Assembly (NCBI GenBank): GCA_027315365.1
Contig: DAHUYF010000041.1
Span: forward strand, 23,727-87,726
Reading direction: 5' to 3'
From: Rhodospirillales bacterium
GTDB taxonomy: Bacteria; Pseudomonadota; Alphaproteobacteria; ATCC43930; CGMCC-115725
DNA: 64,000 bases
Made by a program: the position numbers and the translations under genes. Positions 35,848 through 45,689 of the stretch are shown one piece after another (within the stretch, counting starts at the first letter, position 1; each line of letters opens with the position of its first letter). The notes beneath the pieces were generated by a model that did not search any database, was not told where the DNA came from, and worked only from the letters and a program-made list of their open reading frames with translations.

Positions 35848-36974
35848 GCGACCCGCGCGGCGCGCGCTTCCTCGCGGCGCATGCCCAGGGCGATGGCTGG
35901 GCCGCGGTGGCGAAGGCCTGCGGCGATCAGCTCGCGAGCCTGCCGGCGGGCGCCAATCTGGGTTTCCTCTACGCCACCGAGGCGCTTGCCGGCGATCTCG
36001 GCAGCATTCTCACCTTCCTGCGCGAGCGCACGCGCATCACCGATTGGGTCGGCAGCGTCGGCCTCGGCGTCTGCACCACCGGCCGGGATTATTTCGGCGT
36101 GCCGGCGCTGTCGGTGATGGTGGCGGCGTTGCCGCCGGAAAGCTTCCGCCTGTTCGCGCCGTCGGAGGCCGATCCGGCACGGCTCGCCGCCGCGGGCGAC
36201 CGCTGGCTCGCCCGCGTCCGGCCGATGCTCGGCATCGTCCATGGCGATCCCCGCGTCGCCGACATCGCCGCAGAGCTCGGCGCGCTGGCGCGCGAAGCGT
36301 CGCTGTTCCTGGTCGGCGGCCTCGCCGCCTCGGCCCAGGCGCCGGTGCAGGTGGCCGGGCGCGTCGTCGAGGGCGGACTCTCGGGCGTCCTGCTCGCGCC
36401 CGACATTCCGGTCATCACCGGGCTGACGCAGGGCTGCTCGCCGATCGGCCCGGTGCGCCGCGTCACCGAGGCGCGCGACAACATCCTGATGGCGCTCGAC
36501 GGCCGGCCGGCCCTCGAAGCCTTCAAGGAGGATATCGGCGAATTGCTGTCGCGCGACCTGAAGCGCGTCGCCGGGCTGATCTTCGCCGGGTTCCCGGTGG
36601 CGGGCTCGGACACCGGCGACTATCTCGTGCGCAATCTCGTCGCCATCGACATGCCGCGGCAATGGCTCGCCGTGGCGCATCCGGTGGCGGTGGGCGATCC
36701 CGTGCTGTTCTGCCGCCGCGATCCCGCCAGCGCCGCCGGCGATCTCGCGCGCATGCTTGAGCAGATGAAGCGCCGCGCCGGCGCCGTGCCGCGCGCCGGG
36801 CTCTATTTCAGTTGCGTCGCGCGCGGCCCCAACCTCTTCGGCCAGCCCTGCCAGGAACTCGCCATGATCCGCGACGTGCTCGGCGACTTCCCGCTCGCCG
36901 GGTTCTTCGGCAATGGCGAGATCGCCCATGACCGGCTCTACGGCTATACCGGGGTGCTCGCCCTTTTTCTCTGA
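35844..36974 (+). CDS. FIST domain protein (FIST-N and FIST-C)
   Basis: A 376-residue protein with a FIST sensor module. FIST-N spans about 20-215 (LGFLYATEALAGDLGSILTF; GLGVCTTGRDYFG; VGGLAASAQAPVQVAGRVVE). FIST-C spans about 220-376 (ITGLTQGCSPIGP; LYFSCVARGPNLFGQPCQEL; FFGNGEIAHDRLYGYTGVLAL). FIST domains are thought to bind small ligands such as amino acids in signal transduction, and are often stand-alone as here. It is translationally coupled to tesA and 9 bases before thpR, so the three probably form one operon. The ligand is unknown. Confidence 0.9.
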   Translation: MSDPRGARFLAAHAQGDGWAAVAKACGDQLASLPAGANLGFLYATEALAGDLGSILTFLRERTRITDWVGSVGLGVCTTGRDYFGVPALSVMVAALPPESFRLFAPSEADPARLAAAGDRWLARVRPMLGIVHGDPRVADIAAELGALAREASLFLVGGLAASAQAPVQVAGRVVEGGLSGVLLAPDIPVITGLTQGCSPIGPVRRVTEARDNILMALDGRPALEAFKEDIGELLSRDLKRVAGLIFAGFPVAGSDTGDYLVRNLVAIDMPRQWLAVAHPVAVGDPVLFCRRDPASAAGDLARMLEQMKRRAGAVPRAGLYFSCVARGPNLFGQPCQELAMIRDVLGDFPLAGFFGNGEIAHDRLYGYTGVLALFL

Positions 36975-36983
36975 CGCGATCCC

Positions 36984-37508
36984 ATGCTGCGCCTCTTCGT
37001 CGGCATCGCCCTTCCGCCCGAGCTGAAGCTGCGCCTGTCGCTGCTCTGTTCGGGCTTGCCTGGTGCGCGCTGGGTCGATCCCGGCAACTATCACCTGACG
37101 CTGCGCTTCATCGGCGAGGTCGATGAAGGGCGGGCGGCGGACATCGACGAGGCCCTGGCGAAGCTCGACGCGCCGCGCTTCGCGGTGGCGCTTGCCGGCA
37201 TCGGCCATTTCGGCGACCGCATGCTCTGGGTCGGCGTCGACAAGAGCCCGCCGCTGGTCCATCTGCGCGACAAGGTCGAGAGCGCGCTGGTGCGCCTCGG
37301 ACTCGCGCCGGAGACGCGGCGCTATGCACCGCATGTGACGCTGGCGCGGCTGCGCAATGTCGGTGAGGCGAAGCTCCAGGCCTTCATCGCCGAGCATGCG
37401 CTATTCCGCGCCGCGCCCTTTGCTGTGGCGCAGTTCAGCCTGGTCGCGAGCTATCTGACCAAGAGCGGCGCGATCTACGAGGATCAGGCCGACTATCCGC
37501 TCTACTGA
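36984..37508 (+). CDS. thpR: RNA 2',3'-cyclic phosphodiesterase (2H family)
   Basis: A 174-residue cytosolic 2H phosphoesterase. Two His-x-Thr motifs, YHLTLRFIG and HVTLARLRN, place the catalytic pair, and the start LRLFVGIALPPELK is characteristic of the ThpR/LigT clade. The enzyme opens 2',3'-cyclic phosphates at RNA ends and can ligate tRNA halves in vitro; its true cellular substrate is unknown. It is the last gene of the tesA-FIST-thpR run. Confidence 0.93.
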   Translation: MLRLFVGIALPPELKLRLSLLCSGLPGARWVDPGNYHLTLRFIGEVDEGRAADIDEALAKLDAPRFAVALAGIGHFGDRMLWVGVDKSPPLVHLRDKVESALVRLGLAPETRRYAPHVTLARLRNVGEAKLQAFIAEHALFRAAPFAVAQFSLVASYLTKSGAIYEDQADYPLY

Positions 37509-37521
37509 GGCGGCGAGCGGC

Positions 37522-37572
37522 AAAAAAAGAGGCCGCGGCTGGAGGGCGAGGGGGGGCCCGCCAGCCGCGGCC
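37522..37572 (-). terminator. intrinsic terminator of the small membrane-protein gene
   Basis: GGCCGCGGCTGG (37531-37542) pairs perfectly with 37561-37572 around an 18-base loop. On the minus strand it is followed by TCTTTTTTTG. Its polarity fits the minus-strand 48-residue gene 34 bases upstream of it rather than thpR, supporting that gene as transcribed. Confidence 0.85.
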
Positions 37573-37605
37573 GTCGCGCGCGCGAAACCAAACCGGCGAA
37601 AGGAC

Positions 37606-37752
37606 CTAGTCGAGCGGCAGACCGAACCCGACGGCCAGCAGGATGAATTGCATCATCAGGCCGGCGGCCGAGGCCAGCAGGATGATCGCGAGATCGTCCG
37701 CGTGGCCGACAAACGACCGACTATGCACGAGCCGTAGCACTATCTCCGACAT
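37606..37752 (-). CDS. small membrane protein, 48 residues
   Basis: A short reading frame: a basic/polar N-terminus of about 22 residues (MSEIVLRLVHSRSF) followed by one hydrophobic span DLAIILLASAAGLMMQFILL and LAVGFGLPLD at the end. A membrane helix plus a following intrinsic terminator in the right orientation make it likely real. The ribosome site is 13 bases off for the ATG, and a TTG nine bases upstream fits better; I kept the ATG. I do not recognise a family. It sits alone, divergent from the ABC transporter genes. Confidence 0.6.
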   Translation of the reverse strand: MSEIVLRLVHSRSFVGHADDLAIILLASAAGLMMQFILLAVGFGLPLD

Positions 37753-37910
37753 GGCCGCCAATGCACCTCTTCGCCTTCCGACCCGTTGTTCGGATGTAGC
37801 CGGTTTCGATGGGTCGATTGTGGCGCCTCTCCGTTAAATGAAAGTAAAATGAGGCTCTATGGTGGCTGACTTCTTCCTAAAATGCGTTCTTTCTGTCACC
37901 ATTCCCGGCA

Positions 37911-37924
37911 TCTAAAATTTTAGA
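37911..37924. promoter_or_regulatory. 14-bp palindrome upstream of the ABC transporter operon
   Basis: TCTAAAATTTTAGA is a perfect palindrome in an AT-rich patch, 123 bases before the ATPase gene. About 35 bases further, GACAATATT and AATATTTGTC form another inverted pair (37922-37967). The region is probably an operator/promoter for the transporter or for the divergent small gene; the regulator is not identified. Confidence 0.4.
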
Positions 37925-38047
37925 CAATATTTCGCGATCCTGCCGTCGGCGAATATTTGTCGGCAAGCGAAGCGCTGCGCGCCCGCTTTGCATCGCGCCG
38001 GTGCCGCGCCAAAATGCCGCGACAGGATGGGCCGGGAGGTGCGTGCC

Positions 38048-38821
38048 GTGGATCTGATCGTCGAGGTGAAGCGGCACGCTTATGATCGGCTGACCGTGCT
38101 CGAGGACGTCTCTCTGACGGTGCGCGGCGGCGAGATCGTCGCGGTCATCGGCCCGTCGGGCTGTGGCAAGTCGACGCTGCTCGGCATCGCCGGCGGCATC
38201 CTCGCGCCGAGCGCGGGCAGCGTGCGGATCGAGGGTGCGCCGCCCGCCGACTGCCTCAACCCGCTCACCTACGTCTTCCAGGATTTCGCGCTGCTGCCCT
38301 GGCGCAGCGTGGCCGACAACGTCGCCTTCCCGCTCGAGCACCACCGCCTCCCCCGCGGCGAGCGCGAACGGCGGGTGATGGACGCGCTGCGTCGCACCGG
38401 ACTGGCCGACGTCGCCGGCGTCCTGCCGAAGCAACTCTCCGGCGGCATGCGCCAGCGCGTCGGCATCGCCCGCGCGCTGGTCGTGCGCCCGGCGGTGCTG
38501 CTGATGGACGAGCCGCTCTCGGCGCTCGATGCGCAGACCCGCGAGCTGCTGATCGAGGATTTTCTCGACCTGCTGCTGCGCGAGCAGGTCGCGGCGATCT
38601 ACGTCACGCACAATTTCGCCGAGGCGCTGCGGCTCGCCGACCGGATCGTGGTGCTGTCGCGCCGTCCGGGGCGGATCAAGGATGTGGTCGCGATCCCGCT
38701 GCCGCAGCGCGAGCGTGGCGCGGCCTCGGCGCAGGCGGAACTCGCCGAACTCGGGGCGCGGCTATGGTCGCTGATCCGCGACGACGCCTCGATCGCCGAG
38801 CGGGAGGTCGCCGATGTCTGA
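38048..38821 (+). CDS. ABC transporter ATP-binding protein, SsuB/TauB type
   Basis: A 257-residue ATPase of the nitrate/sulfonate/taurine import class. Walker A is GPSGCGKSTLLG, the Q-loop VFQDFALLPWRSVADNV, the signature LSGGMRQRVGIARAL, Walker B VLLMDEPLSALDAQTR and the switch YVTHNFAEAL. The class uses an aromatic-to-CPDP signature (LPWRS), matching SsuB. A GTG eight bases after GGGAGG was chosen; a start 21 bases upstream is possible. It overlaps the permease gene by 8 bases. No periplasmic binding protein gene is next to it, which is needed for import. Confidence 0.9.
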   Translation: MDLIVEVKRHAYDRLTVLEDVSLTVRGGEIVAVIGPSGCGKSTLLGIAGGILAPSAGSVRIEGAPPADCLNPLTYVFQDFALLPWRSVADNVAFPLEHHRLPRGERERRVMDALRRTGLADVAGVLPKQLSGGMRQRVGIARALVVRPAVLLMDEPLSALDAQTRELLIEDFLDLLLREQVAAIYVTHNFAEALRLADRIVVLSRRPGRIKDVVAIPLPQRERGAASAQAELAELGARLWSLIRDDASIAEREVADV

Positions 38822-39626
38822 GGATGTCTCGGCCGCGATGTCGCCAGCGCGCGGCGTGGCGTTTCGCGGCGGCGGCTTCCTGCCGGCGCCGCGGCCGCTC
38901 TACTCCTGGCTCGCCTTTCCCGTGCTGCTGACGCTGTGGCAGGCGGCGCTTTCGTTCGGCTGGGTCTCGCCGGTGTTCCTGCCAGCGCCGACCGACATCG
39001 CGGTCGCGCTGTGGCGCCTCACGGTTTCGGGCGCGCTGTGGCAGAACCTGTCGGTCTCGCTGCTGCGCATCGGGTTCGGCTGGATCATCGGCAGCGCGCT
39101 GGGATTCGTCGCCGGTCTCGCCATGGGATTGTCGTCGCGGGGGCGCGCCGTCGGCATGCCGCTGGTCTCGGCGCTCTATCCGATCCCCAAGATCGCGCTG
39201 CTGCCGCTGCTCATCCTGTGGCTCGGCATCGGCGAGGCGCCCAAGATCGCCACCATCGCCGCCGGCGTGTTCTTTCCGACGGCGATCGCCGCCTTCAGCG
39301 GCGTCGACGCCGTGCCGCGCTCGCTCATCCGCATGGCGCAGAGCTTCGACCTGCCGATGGCCGCGATCCTGCGCAAGGTGGTGCTGCCGGCGGCGCTGCC
39401 CTCGATCCTCGCTGGCTGCCGCATCTCGGTGTCGACGGCGCTGCTGCTGGTGGTCTCGGCCGAGATGATCGGCGCCGAATTCGGCCTCGGCGCCTTCCTG
39501 CTGGCCGAGGGCAATCTCAGCCGCCCCGACGAACTGATGGCGGGCGTGGTCGTCGTCTCGCTGCTGGGATTGGGATTCGGCGCCCTCATCGGCCTCGCCG
39601 AGAAGGCCTTGCTTACCTGGCGCTGA
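38814..39626 (+). CDS. ABC transporter permease, SsuC/TauC type
   Basis: The 270-residue inner-membrane partner of the previous gene, with about six helices. The cytoplasmic coupling loop is DLPMAAILRKVVLPAALPSI followed by LAG, the EAA motif equivalent, and the surrounding helices (YPIPKIALLPLLILWLGIGE) match SsuC/TauC. The class imports sulfonates, nitrate, taurine, thiamine precursors and others, so substrate is open. The start overlaps the ATPase gene by 8 bases. Confidence 0.9.
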   Translation: MSEDVSAAMSPARGVAFRGGGFLPAPRPLYSWLAFPVLLTLWQAALSFGWVSPVFLPAPTDIAVALWRLTVSGALWQNLSVSLLRIGFGWIIGSALGFVAGLAMGLSSRGRAVGMPLVSALYPIPKIALLPLLILWLGIGEAPKIATIAAGVFFPTAIAAFSGVDAVPRSLIRMAQSFDLPMAAILRKVVLPAALPSILAGCRISVSTALLLVVSAEMIGAEFGLGAFLLAEGNLSRPDELMAGVVVVSLLGLGFGALIGLAEKALLTWR

Positions 39627-39665
39627 GGCGAGCGACCGGCGCTGCCGCCGGCCGCCCGCGCGCGC

Positions 39666-40328
39666 TCAGGACTTCGGCTGCGGCACGATGCGCAGATAGG
39701 GGCGCGGCGCCTTCCAGCCTTGCGGATAGATCTTCTTGGCCTCCTCGTCGGAGACCGAGCCGGCGATGATCACGTCCTCACCGGGCCGCCAGTTGGCCGG
39801 CGTCGCCACCCGATGCTTGGCGGTGAGCTGGAGCGAGTCGATGACGCGCAGCACTTCGTCGAAATTCCGCCCGGTGGTCATGGGATAGACGAGGATCAGC
39901 TTGATCTTCTTGTCGGGACCGACGACGAACACGTTGCGCACGGTCTGGTTGTCGGCGGCGGTGCGCTTGGACGCGTCGCCGGACGATGCGGCCGCCAGCA
40001 TGTGGTAGAGCTTGGCGACCTTGAGGTCGGGATCGCCGATGATGGGATAGTTCGGCGCCGTACCCTGCGTCTCCTTGATGTCGTTGGCCCAGCGGCCGTG
40101 GTCCTGCACGGCATCGATGCTGAGGCCGATGATCTTGGTGTGGCGCTTGTCGAACTCCGGCTTCATCCGCGCCATGTAGCCGAGCTCGGTGGTGCAGACC
40201 GGCGTGAAGTCCTTGGGATGCGAGAACAGCACCGCCCAGCTGTCGCCGATCCAGTCATGGAAGCGGATGCGGCCCTGCGTCGTCTCGGCCTCGAAATCCG
40301 GTGCGATATCGCCAATCGACAGTGACAT
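39666..40328 (-). CDS. 1-Cys peroxiredoxin (Prx6 class)
   Basis: A 220-residue thiol peroxidase. The peroxidatic Cys45 is in DFTPVCTTELG, with the resolving cysteine absent, so regeneration must use a small thiol. VLFSHPKDF before it and YPMTTGRNFDEVLRVIDSLQ after it are the Prx6-class landmarks. The C-terminal extension (RPGEDVIIAGSVSDEEAKK to the end) is the dimerisation arm typical of this class. It starts 7 bases after GGAGGAAGG. It removes hydrogen peroxide or organic peroxides in the cytosol. Confidence 0.93.
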   Translation of the reverse strand: MSLSIGDIAPDFEAETTQGRIRFHDWIGDSWAVLFSHPKDFTPVCTTELGYMARMKPEFDKRHTKIIGLSIDAVQDHGRWANDIKETQGTAPNYPIIGDPDLKVAKLYHMLAAASSGDASKRTAADNQTVRNVFVVGPDKKIKLILVYPMTTGRNFDEVLRVIDSLQLTAKHRVATPANWRPGEDVIIAGSVSDEEAKKIYPQGWKAPRPYLRIVPQPKS

Positions 40329-40436
40329 GCCTTCCTCCTCTTGGTCGTCGGTGTCCCGGGGGCGCCGTCGTTCGTCGGCGGCGTTGACGCGAGTGTGGCG
40401 CAAGCCGCGCGCCGAGGGAACCCCGCGTCAGGGAGT

Positions 40437-40914
40437 CTAGCCGGCCGCGCGCTGGCGGGCGATCCAGGGGCGGCCGTCCTCGCCGGGCTGGTAGAAGACG
40501 TCGAACTCGCCGAGCGCCGCCGGCCAGTTCTCGGCGAGCGCCCGCTCGCCGACCTCGAACGCGTCGATGCCGCAGCGGCGCATGAACAGCAGCTGATCGC
40601 GCAGCACGTTGCCGGTGGCGCGCAGCTCGCCGCGGAATCCCAGCCGCGCGCGCAGCAGCCGCGCCTGCGAATAGGCGCGTCCGTCGGTGAAGCGCGGGAA
40701 GGCGAGGGTGATCAGGCCGAAGCGGCCGACATCCTCGGCCAGCTCGAGCGGCGAGACATCGTTGGGCAGGCGCAAGCCGATGCGGCCGGCGCGCCGGGCG
40801 AGCGCGTCGCGCTCGGTCCTCCAGCGCGCCAGCGACACCGTCGCCGGCGCATCGTCCGGGAGGCTCTCGGCATCGTCGGGATGGCGCCAGGGATCGTCGC
40901 CGACGCGCCCGTCC

Positions 40915-40928
<14 letters not shown>
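40437..40928 (-). CDS. DUF934 protein of the sulfite reductase operon
   Basis: A 163-residue protein found next to cysI in many proteobacteria and probably part of its assembly or electron supply. Recognisable are LPNDVSPLELAEDVGRFGLI, FPRFTDGRAYSQARLLR, GFRGELRATGNVLRDQLLF and RRCGIDAFEV. No metal site or catalytic pattern is evident. Its 5' end overlaps the 3' end of cysI by 14 bases, so it is translated from the same mRNA. It is last in the cys series. Confidence 0.9.
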
Positions 40929-42567
<1,639 letters not shown>

Positions 42568-42587
42568 GCTCGGTCTCCCGCAGTGGT

Positions 42588-42917
42588 TCAGGACTCGGCC
42601 GGCCGGACCGTCGGTCCGAAGGCGCGGATTTCCTCGCGCAGGCCGAGCGGAACGAGGCGGCCGTCGCGCAGCACGGCCTCGATCAGGTAGGGCGCGATGA
42701 CCGGATGCGGCGGCGGCCCGGCCAGCGCCTCGGCCAGCAGCGCGCCGGCCTCGGCCTCGGCGACGTGCCGCGCCTCGGCCACGGCCGGCGACCAGCGCCC
42801 GGCGCCGGCGAAATAGACCGGCACGCCGTCGCGCAGCCGGTTTCCGGTGACCGTCCGGCGGGTTGCCACGGCGGCCATGGGCGGGCGGGAAGCGGCGGCG
42901 ATGGGACCGTGCGGCAC
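42588..42917 (-). CDS. DUF2849 protein
   Basis: A 109-residue protein of the sulfite-reduction operon. TRRTVTGNRLRDGVPVYFAG then GAGRWSPAVAEARHVAEAEA and PYLIEAVLRDGRLVPLGLRE are the DUF2849 hallmarks. A GTG start is preferred, with GGAGAG six bases upstream. It is thought to assist cysI, but its biochemical function is not known. It stands 20 bases before cysI and begins 17 bases after the precorrin-2 dehydrogenase gene. Confidence 0.85.
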   Translation of the reverse strand: MPHGPIAAASRPPMAAVATRRTVTGNRLRDGVPVYFAGAGRWSPAVAEARHVAEAEAGALLAEALAGPPPHPVIAPYLIEAVLRDGRLVPLGLREEIRAFGPTVRPAES

Positions 42918-42934
42918 GGCGCTCTCTCCGCCGC

Positions 42935-43564
42935 TCAGTGCCGCGCCGACGGGTGCGGGTTGGCGTCACGGCGGCACGGCGCCGCCGCCTCGGCGGCGGC
43001 GTCCGCCGGCAGCCAGCCCTGGCCGGTGACCCAGTTCTCGCTCCAGCGGGCGATGGTCTCGGCGCCGGCGCCCGAGGCGCGCCAGCCGCGCCGCAGCGCC
43101 GCGAGCGTCTCGAGCCGCTCCTGCCATTCCGGCCCGAACAGCGTGCCGAGGAAGCGCTTCACCTGTACGGCGAGGCCGGGGCTCTTGCCGCCGGTCGATA
43201 CCGCGATGGCGAGATCGCCGCGGCGCAGCACCGCCGGCACCTGCAGGTCGCAGAGCGCCGGCGCGTCCTCGACATGCACCAGCGCGCCCAGCGCGCGCGC
43301 CAGCACCGCGAGCTCGCGACCGGCGGGGCTGGTGCGGTCGGCGACGAAGACAAGATGCGCCGCCGCCAGCTCCTGCGGCGTCGGCAGGCGCGCCACGAGC
43401 CGTCGTCCGCCCGCCAGCGCCAGCGCCGGCGAGGGCATCTCGGCAAAGAGGGTGAGATCGGCGGCGCCGGCGGCGTCGAGCAGGTCGAGCCGGCGCAGGG
43501 CCGCGGCGCCGTCGCCGATCAGAATCAGCTTGAGCCGACTCACATCCAGCACCAGGGGCAGCAT
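42935..43564 (-). CDS. precorrin-2 dehydrogenase / siroheme ferrochelatase domain (CysG N-terminal type)
   Basis: A 209-residue enzyme converting precorrin-2 to sirohydrochlorin and perhaps siroheme, the cofactor of the sulfite reductase encoded next. The NAD-binding loop is LILIGDGAAALRRLDLL, and VSTGGKSPGLAVQVKRFLG is the conserved segment of the Met8p/CysG N-terminal fold. The SUMT (uroporphyrinogen methylase) domain of full CysG is missing, so a separate CobA/SUMT must exist elsewhere. The ATG follows GGGAGG by 7 bases. It is first in the cys operon and its start is joined to a 21-codon upstream frame by TGATG. Confidence 0.88.
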   Translation of the reverse strand: MLPLVLDVSRLKLILIGDGAAALRRLDLLDAAGAADLTLFAEMPSPALALAGGRRLVARLPTPQELAAAHLVFVADRTSPAGRELAVLARALGALVHVEDAPALCDLQVPAVLRRGDLAIAVSTGGKSPGLAVQVKRFLGTLFGPEWQERLETLAALRRGWRASGAGAETIARWSENWVTGQGWLPADAAAEAAAPCRRDANPHPSARH

Positions 43565-43726
43565 CACCGCGCCTCCCGTGGCGCCGTTTCGATCCGGAAG
43601 CCCATGCGCATCGCCTCGATCTCTGACATCCATCCAACGGTGCGGGTTCGGCCGGGCGCGAGGCACCTCGCTTTAACCGCACTTAAAGAGCGCCCGCAAG
43701 CTGAGCTCAAATCGGCGTTGTGGATC

Positions 43727-43755
43727 AATGTAATTTGCACATAAACAAATGTCAA
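43727..43755 (-). promoter_or_regulatory. sigma70-like promoter of the cys operon
   Basis: On the minus strand TTGACA (43750-43755) is followed by 17 bases and TACATT (43727-43732), in an AT-rich patch of about 90 bases that stands out from the GC-rich surroundings. It would start transcription near 43719, about 150 bases before the first cys gene. The AT-rich region may also hold a CysB-type or similar activator site and the promoter of the divergent methyltransferase gene. Confidence 0.65.
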
Positions 43756-43885
43756 ATATTTATATAATACATATTTCATTAGTTATTAGTCGCCGTGACG
43801 CCTCGGCAGCCCGTCCCGGACCGGACTATGCCCGCCGGGCGTGATCGGCTATGACCGGCGGGCTCAACCGGCGGCGAGGCAGGAC

Positions 43886-44674
43886 ATGGCCTGGGATCCG
43901 GCGCTCTATCTCAGATTCGGCGACGAGCGGCTGCGGCCGGGCTTCGATCTCCTGGCGCGCATCGGCGAGCTGCCGGCGGGGCCGCTCTACGAGCTCGGCT
44001 GCGGTACCGGCGTGCACGCCCGCGCGATGGCGCAGCGCTGGCCGGACCGACGGCTTACCGCGCTCGACCGGTCGCGCGAGATGCTGGCCAAGGCGGCCGC
44101 CGAGCCGGCGGCGATACGCTGGCTCGAAGCCGATATCGCCACCTGGTCGGCGCCGGAGAAGGCGGCGCTGATCTTCTCCAACGCCACCTTGCAATGGCTC
44201 GGCCACCACGCGCAGCTCTTTCCGCATCTGCTGCGCCAACTGGTGCCCGGTGGCGTGCTCGCGGTGCAGATGCCGCGCAATTTCGACCAGCCCTCGCATG
44301 TCCTGATGCGCCAAACCGCGGCGGAAGGCCGCTGGGCGGCGACGCTTGCGCCGGTGGTGGGCGGCGCCACGGTGCTGCGCGAGGAGCCGGTGGCGCCGCC
44401 GGAATGGTACTACGACCTGCTGGCGCCGCTCGCGGCGGCGGGGCTCGACTTCTGGGAGACCGAGTATCTCCATGTCCTCGACGGCGCCGATCCGGTGCTG
44501 CAGTGGGTGAGCGGCACGGCGCTCAGGCCGGTCACCGAGGCGCTCGCCGGCGCCGAGCGTGAGGGCTTTCTCGCCGCCTACGGTGCCAAGCTGCGCGCGG
44601 CATATCCGCGCCGCGCCGATGGCAAGACGCTGCTGCCGTTCCGCCGCCTCTTCCTCGTCGCCCGCGCCGCATAG
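43886..44674 (+). CDS. tam: trans-aconitate 2-methyltransferase-like protein
   Basis: A 262-residue class I methyltransferase. It begins MAWDPALYLRFGDERLRPG, then motif I LYELGCGTGVHARAMAQR, the acidic motif II residue in LTALDRSREMLAKA, and SNATLQWLGHH at the catalytic loop. All match Tam, which neutralises trans-aconitate (an aconitase inhibitor) by methylation. The LPFRRLFLVA ending is also family-like. An earlier in-frame start lacks a ribosome site. It is 10 bases before the EVE gene. Confidence 0.88.
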   Translation: MAWDPALYLRFGDERLRPGFDLLARIGELPAGPLYELGCGTGVHARAMAQRWPDRRLTALDRSREMLAKAAAEPAAIRWLEADIATWSAPEKAALIFSNATLQWLGHHAQLFPHLLRQLVPGGVLAVQMPRNFDQPSHVLMRQTAAEGRWAATLAPVVGGATVLREEPVAPPEWYYDLLAPLAAAGLDFWETEYLHVLDGADPVLQWVSGTALRPVTEALAGAEREGFLAAYGAKLRAAYPRRADGKTLLPFRRLFLVARAA

Positions 44675-44684
44675 GAACCCCGCG

Positions 44685-45098
44685 ATGCGCCACTGGCTGC
44701 TGAAATCCGAGCCCTCCGCCTATTCCTGGGAACAACTCGTCGCCGACGGACGCACCGCCTGGAACGGCGTGCGCAACTTCCAGGCGGCGAACAATCTGAA
44801 GGCGATGGCGGTGGGCGACCGCGCCTTCTTCTATCATTCGAACGAGGGCCTGGCGATCGTCGGCATCGTCGAGATCGCCAAGGCGGCGTATCCCGATCCC
44901 GGCGACAAGACCGGCCGCTTCGTCATGGTCGATGTGAAGCCGGTGGCGCCGGTGAGGGTGCCGGTGACGCTGGCGCAGATCAAGGCGGAGAAGAAGCTCG
45001 CCGACCTCGCTTTGGTGCGGCAGTCGCGACTTTCGGTGGTGCCGGTCTCGGCCGAGGAGTGGCGCATCCTGTGCAAGATGGGCGGCGTCGCGCCGTGA
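44685..45098 (+). CDS. EVE domain protein
   Basis: A 137-residue PUA-like protein of the EVE family. It starts MRHWLLKSEPSAYSWEQLVA, with the core WNGVRNFQAANNLKAMAVGD, FFYHSNEGLAIVGIVEI and LADLALVRQSRLSVVPV. EVE domains bind modified bases in DNA or RNA; in bacteria they are linked to modification-dependent restriction or RNA metabolism. Stand-alone members like this are common in proteobacteria and have no assigned ligand. It is followed at once by the Rieske gene with a 4-base overlap. Confidence 0.9.
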   Translation: MRHWLLKSEPSAYSWEQLVADGRTAWNGVRNFQAANNLKAMAVGDRAFFYHSNEGLAIVGIVEIAKAAYPDPGDKTGRFVMVDVKPVAPVRVPVTLAQIKAEKKLADLALVRQSRLSVVPVSAEEWRILCKMGGVAP

Positions 45099-45460
45099 GC
45101 GGGCGCGTGCTCTGCCGCGCCGAGGGCGTGCCGGAAGGCGCCGGCCGCGGCTTCCGCTTCGGCTCCGGCCGCGATCTCGCGACGGTGCTGGTGGTGCGCA
45201 AGGCGGGCGCGCTCTACGCCTATGACAATGCCTGCCCGCATCTCGGCACGCCGCTCGATTTCCTGCCCGACCGCTTCCTCGACCGCGACGGTACGCATCT
45301 GCTGTGCAGCACCCATGGCGCGCGGTTTCGCATCGCGGACGGCTATTGCGTCGAGGGGCCCTGTCTCGGCAAGAGCCTGCGGCCGGCGCGCATCGCCGTC
45401 GAGGCGGGCGAGATCGTTCTCATCGGTTCGGAGGAAGGCGATGCTGGAGATCCGGCCTAA
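45095..45460 (+). CDS. Rieske [2Fe-2S] domain protein
   Basis: A 121-residue soluble Rieske ferredoxin-type protein. The ligands are in ACPHLGTPLDF (Cys-x-His) and LLCSTHGARFRI (Cys-x2-His), about residues 45-80. It lacks a membrane anchor and oxygenase domain, so it may serve an oxygenase or be a nitrite-reductase-like small subunit. The GTG start overlaps the EVE stop by 4. The gene overlaps the next one by 20 bases, suggesting an operon EVE-Rieske-DUF1272. Confidence 0.88.
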   Translation: MSGRVLCRAEGVPEGAGRGFRFGSGRDLATVLVVRKAGALYAYDNACPHLGTPLDFLPDRFLDRDGTHLLCSTHGARFRIADGYCVEGPCLGKSLRPARIAVEAGEIVLIGSEEGDAGDPA

Positions 45461-45689
45461 CTGCGAATGCTGCGACAAGGATCTGCCGCCCGACGCCACG
45501 GAGGCGATGATCTGCTCCTTCGAATGCACCTTCTGTCGGGACTGCGCTGAGGGCGCACTCGGCGGGCGCTGTCCCAATTGCGGCGGCGAACTGGTCCGCC
45601 GGCCGGCGCGGCCGCGGGAGAAGCTCGCAGCTTCCTCGGCTTCCGCCCGGCGTCATCTGAGGCCCGGAGGCTGCGCCGACGCCGTCTGA
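45441..45689 (+). CDS. DUF1272 zinc-binding protein
   Basis: An 82-residue protein. The first 55 residues are a DUF1272 module with four CxxC-type pairs: RPNCECCDKDLPP, ICSFECTFCRDCAEG and GRCPNCGGELVRRP, which bind two zincs in a RING-like arrangement. The tail is basic and disordered. The function is unknown. It starts 6 bases after GAGGAAGG, inside the end of the Rieske gene. Confidence 0.88.
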   Translation: MLEIRPNCECCDKDLPPDATEAMICSFECTFCRDCAEGALGGRCPNCGGELVRRPARPREKLAASSASARRHLRPGGCADAV

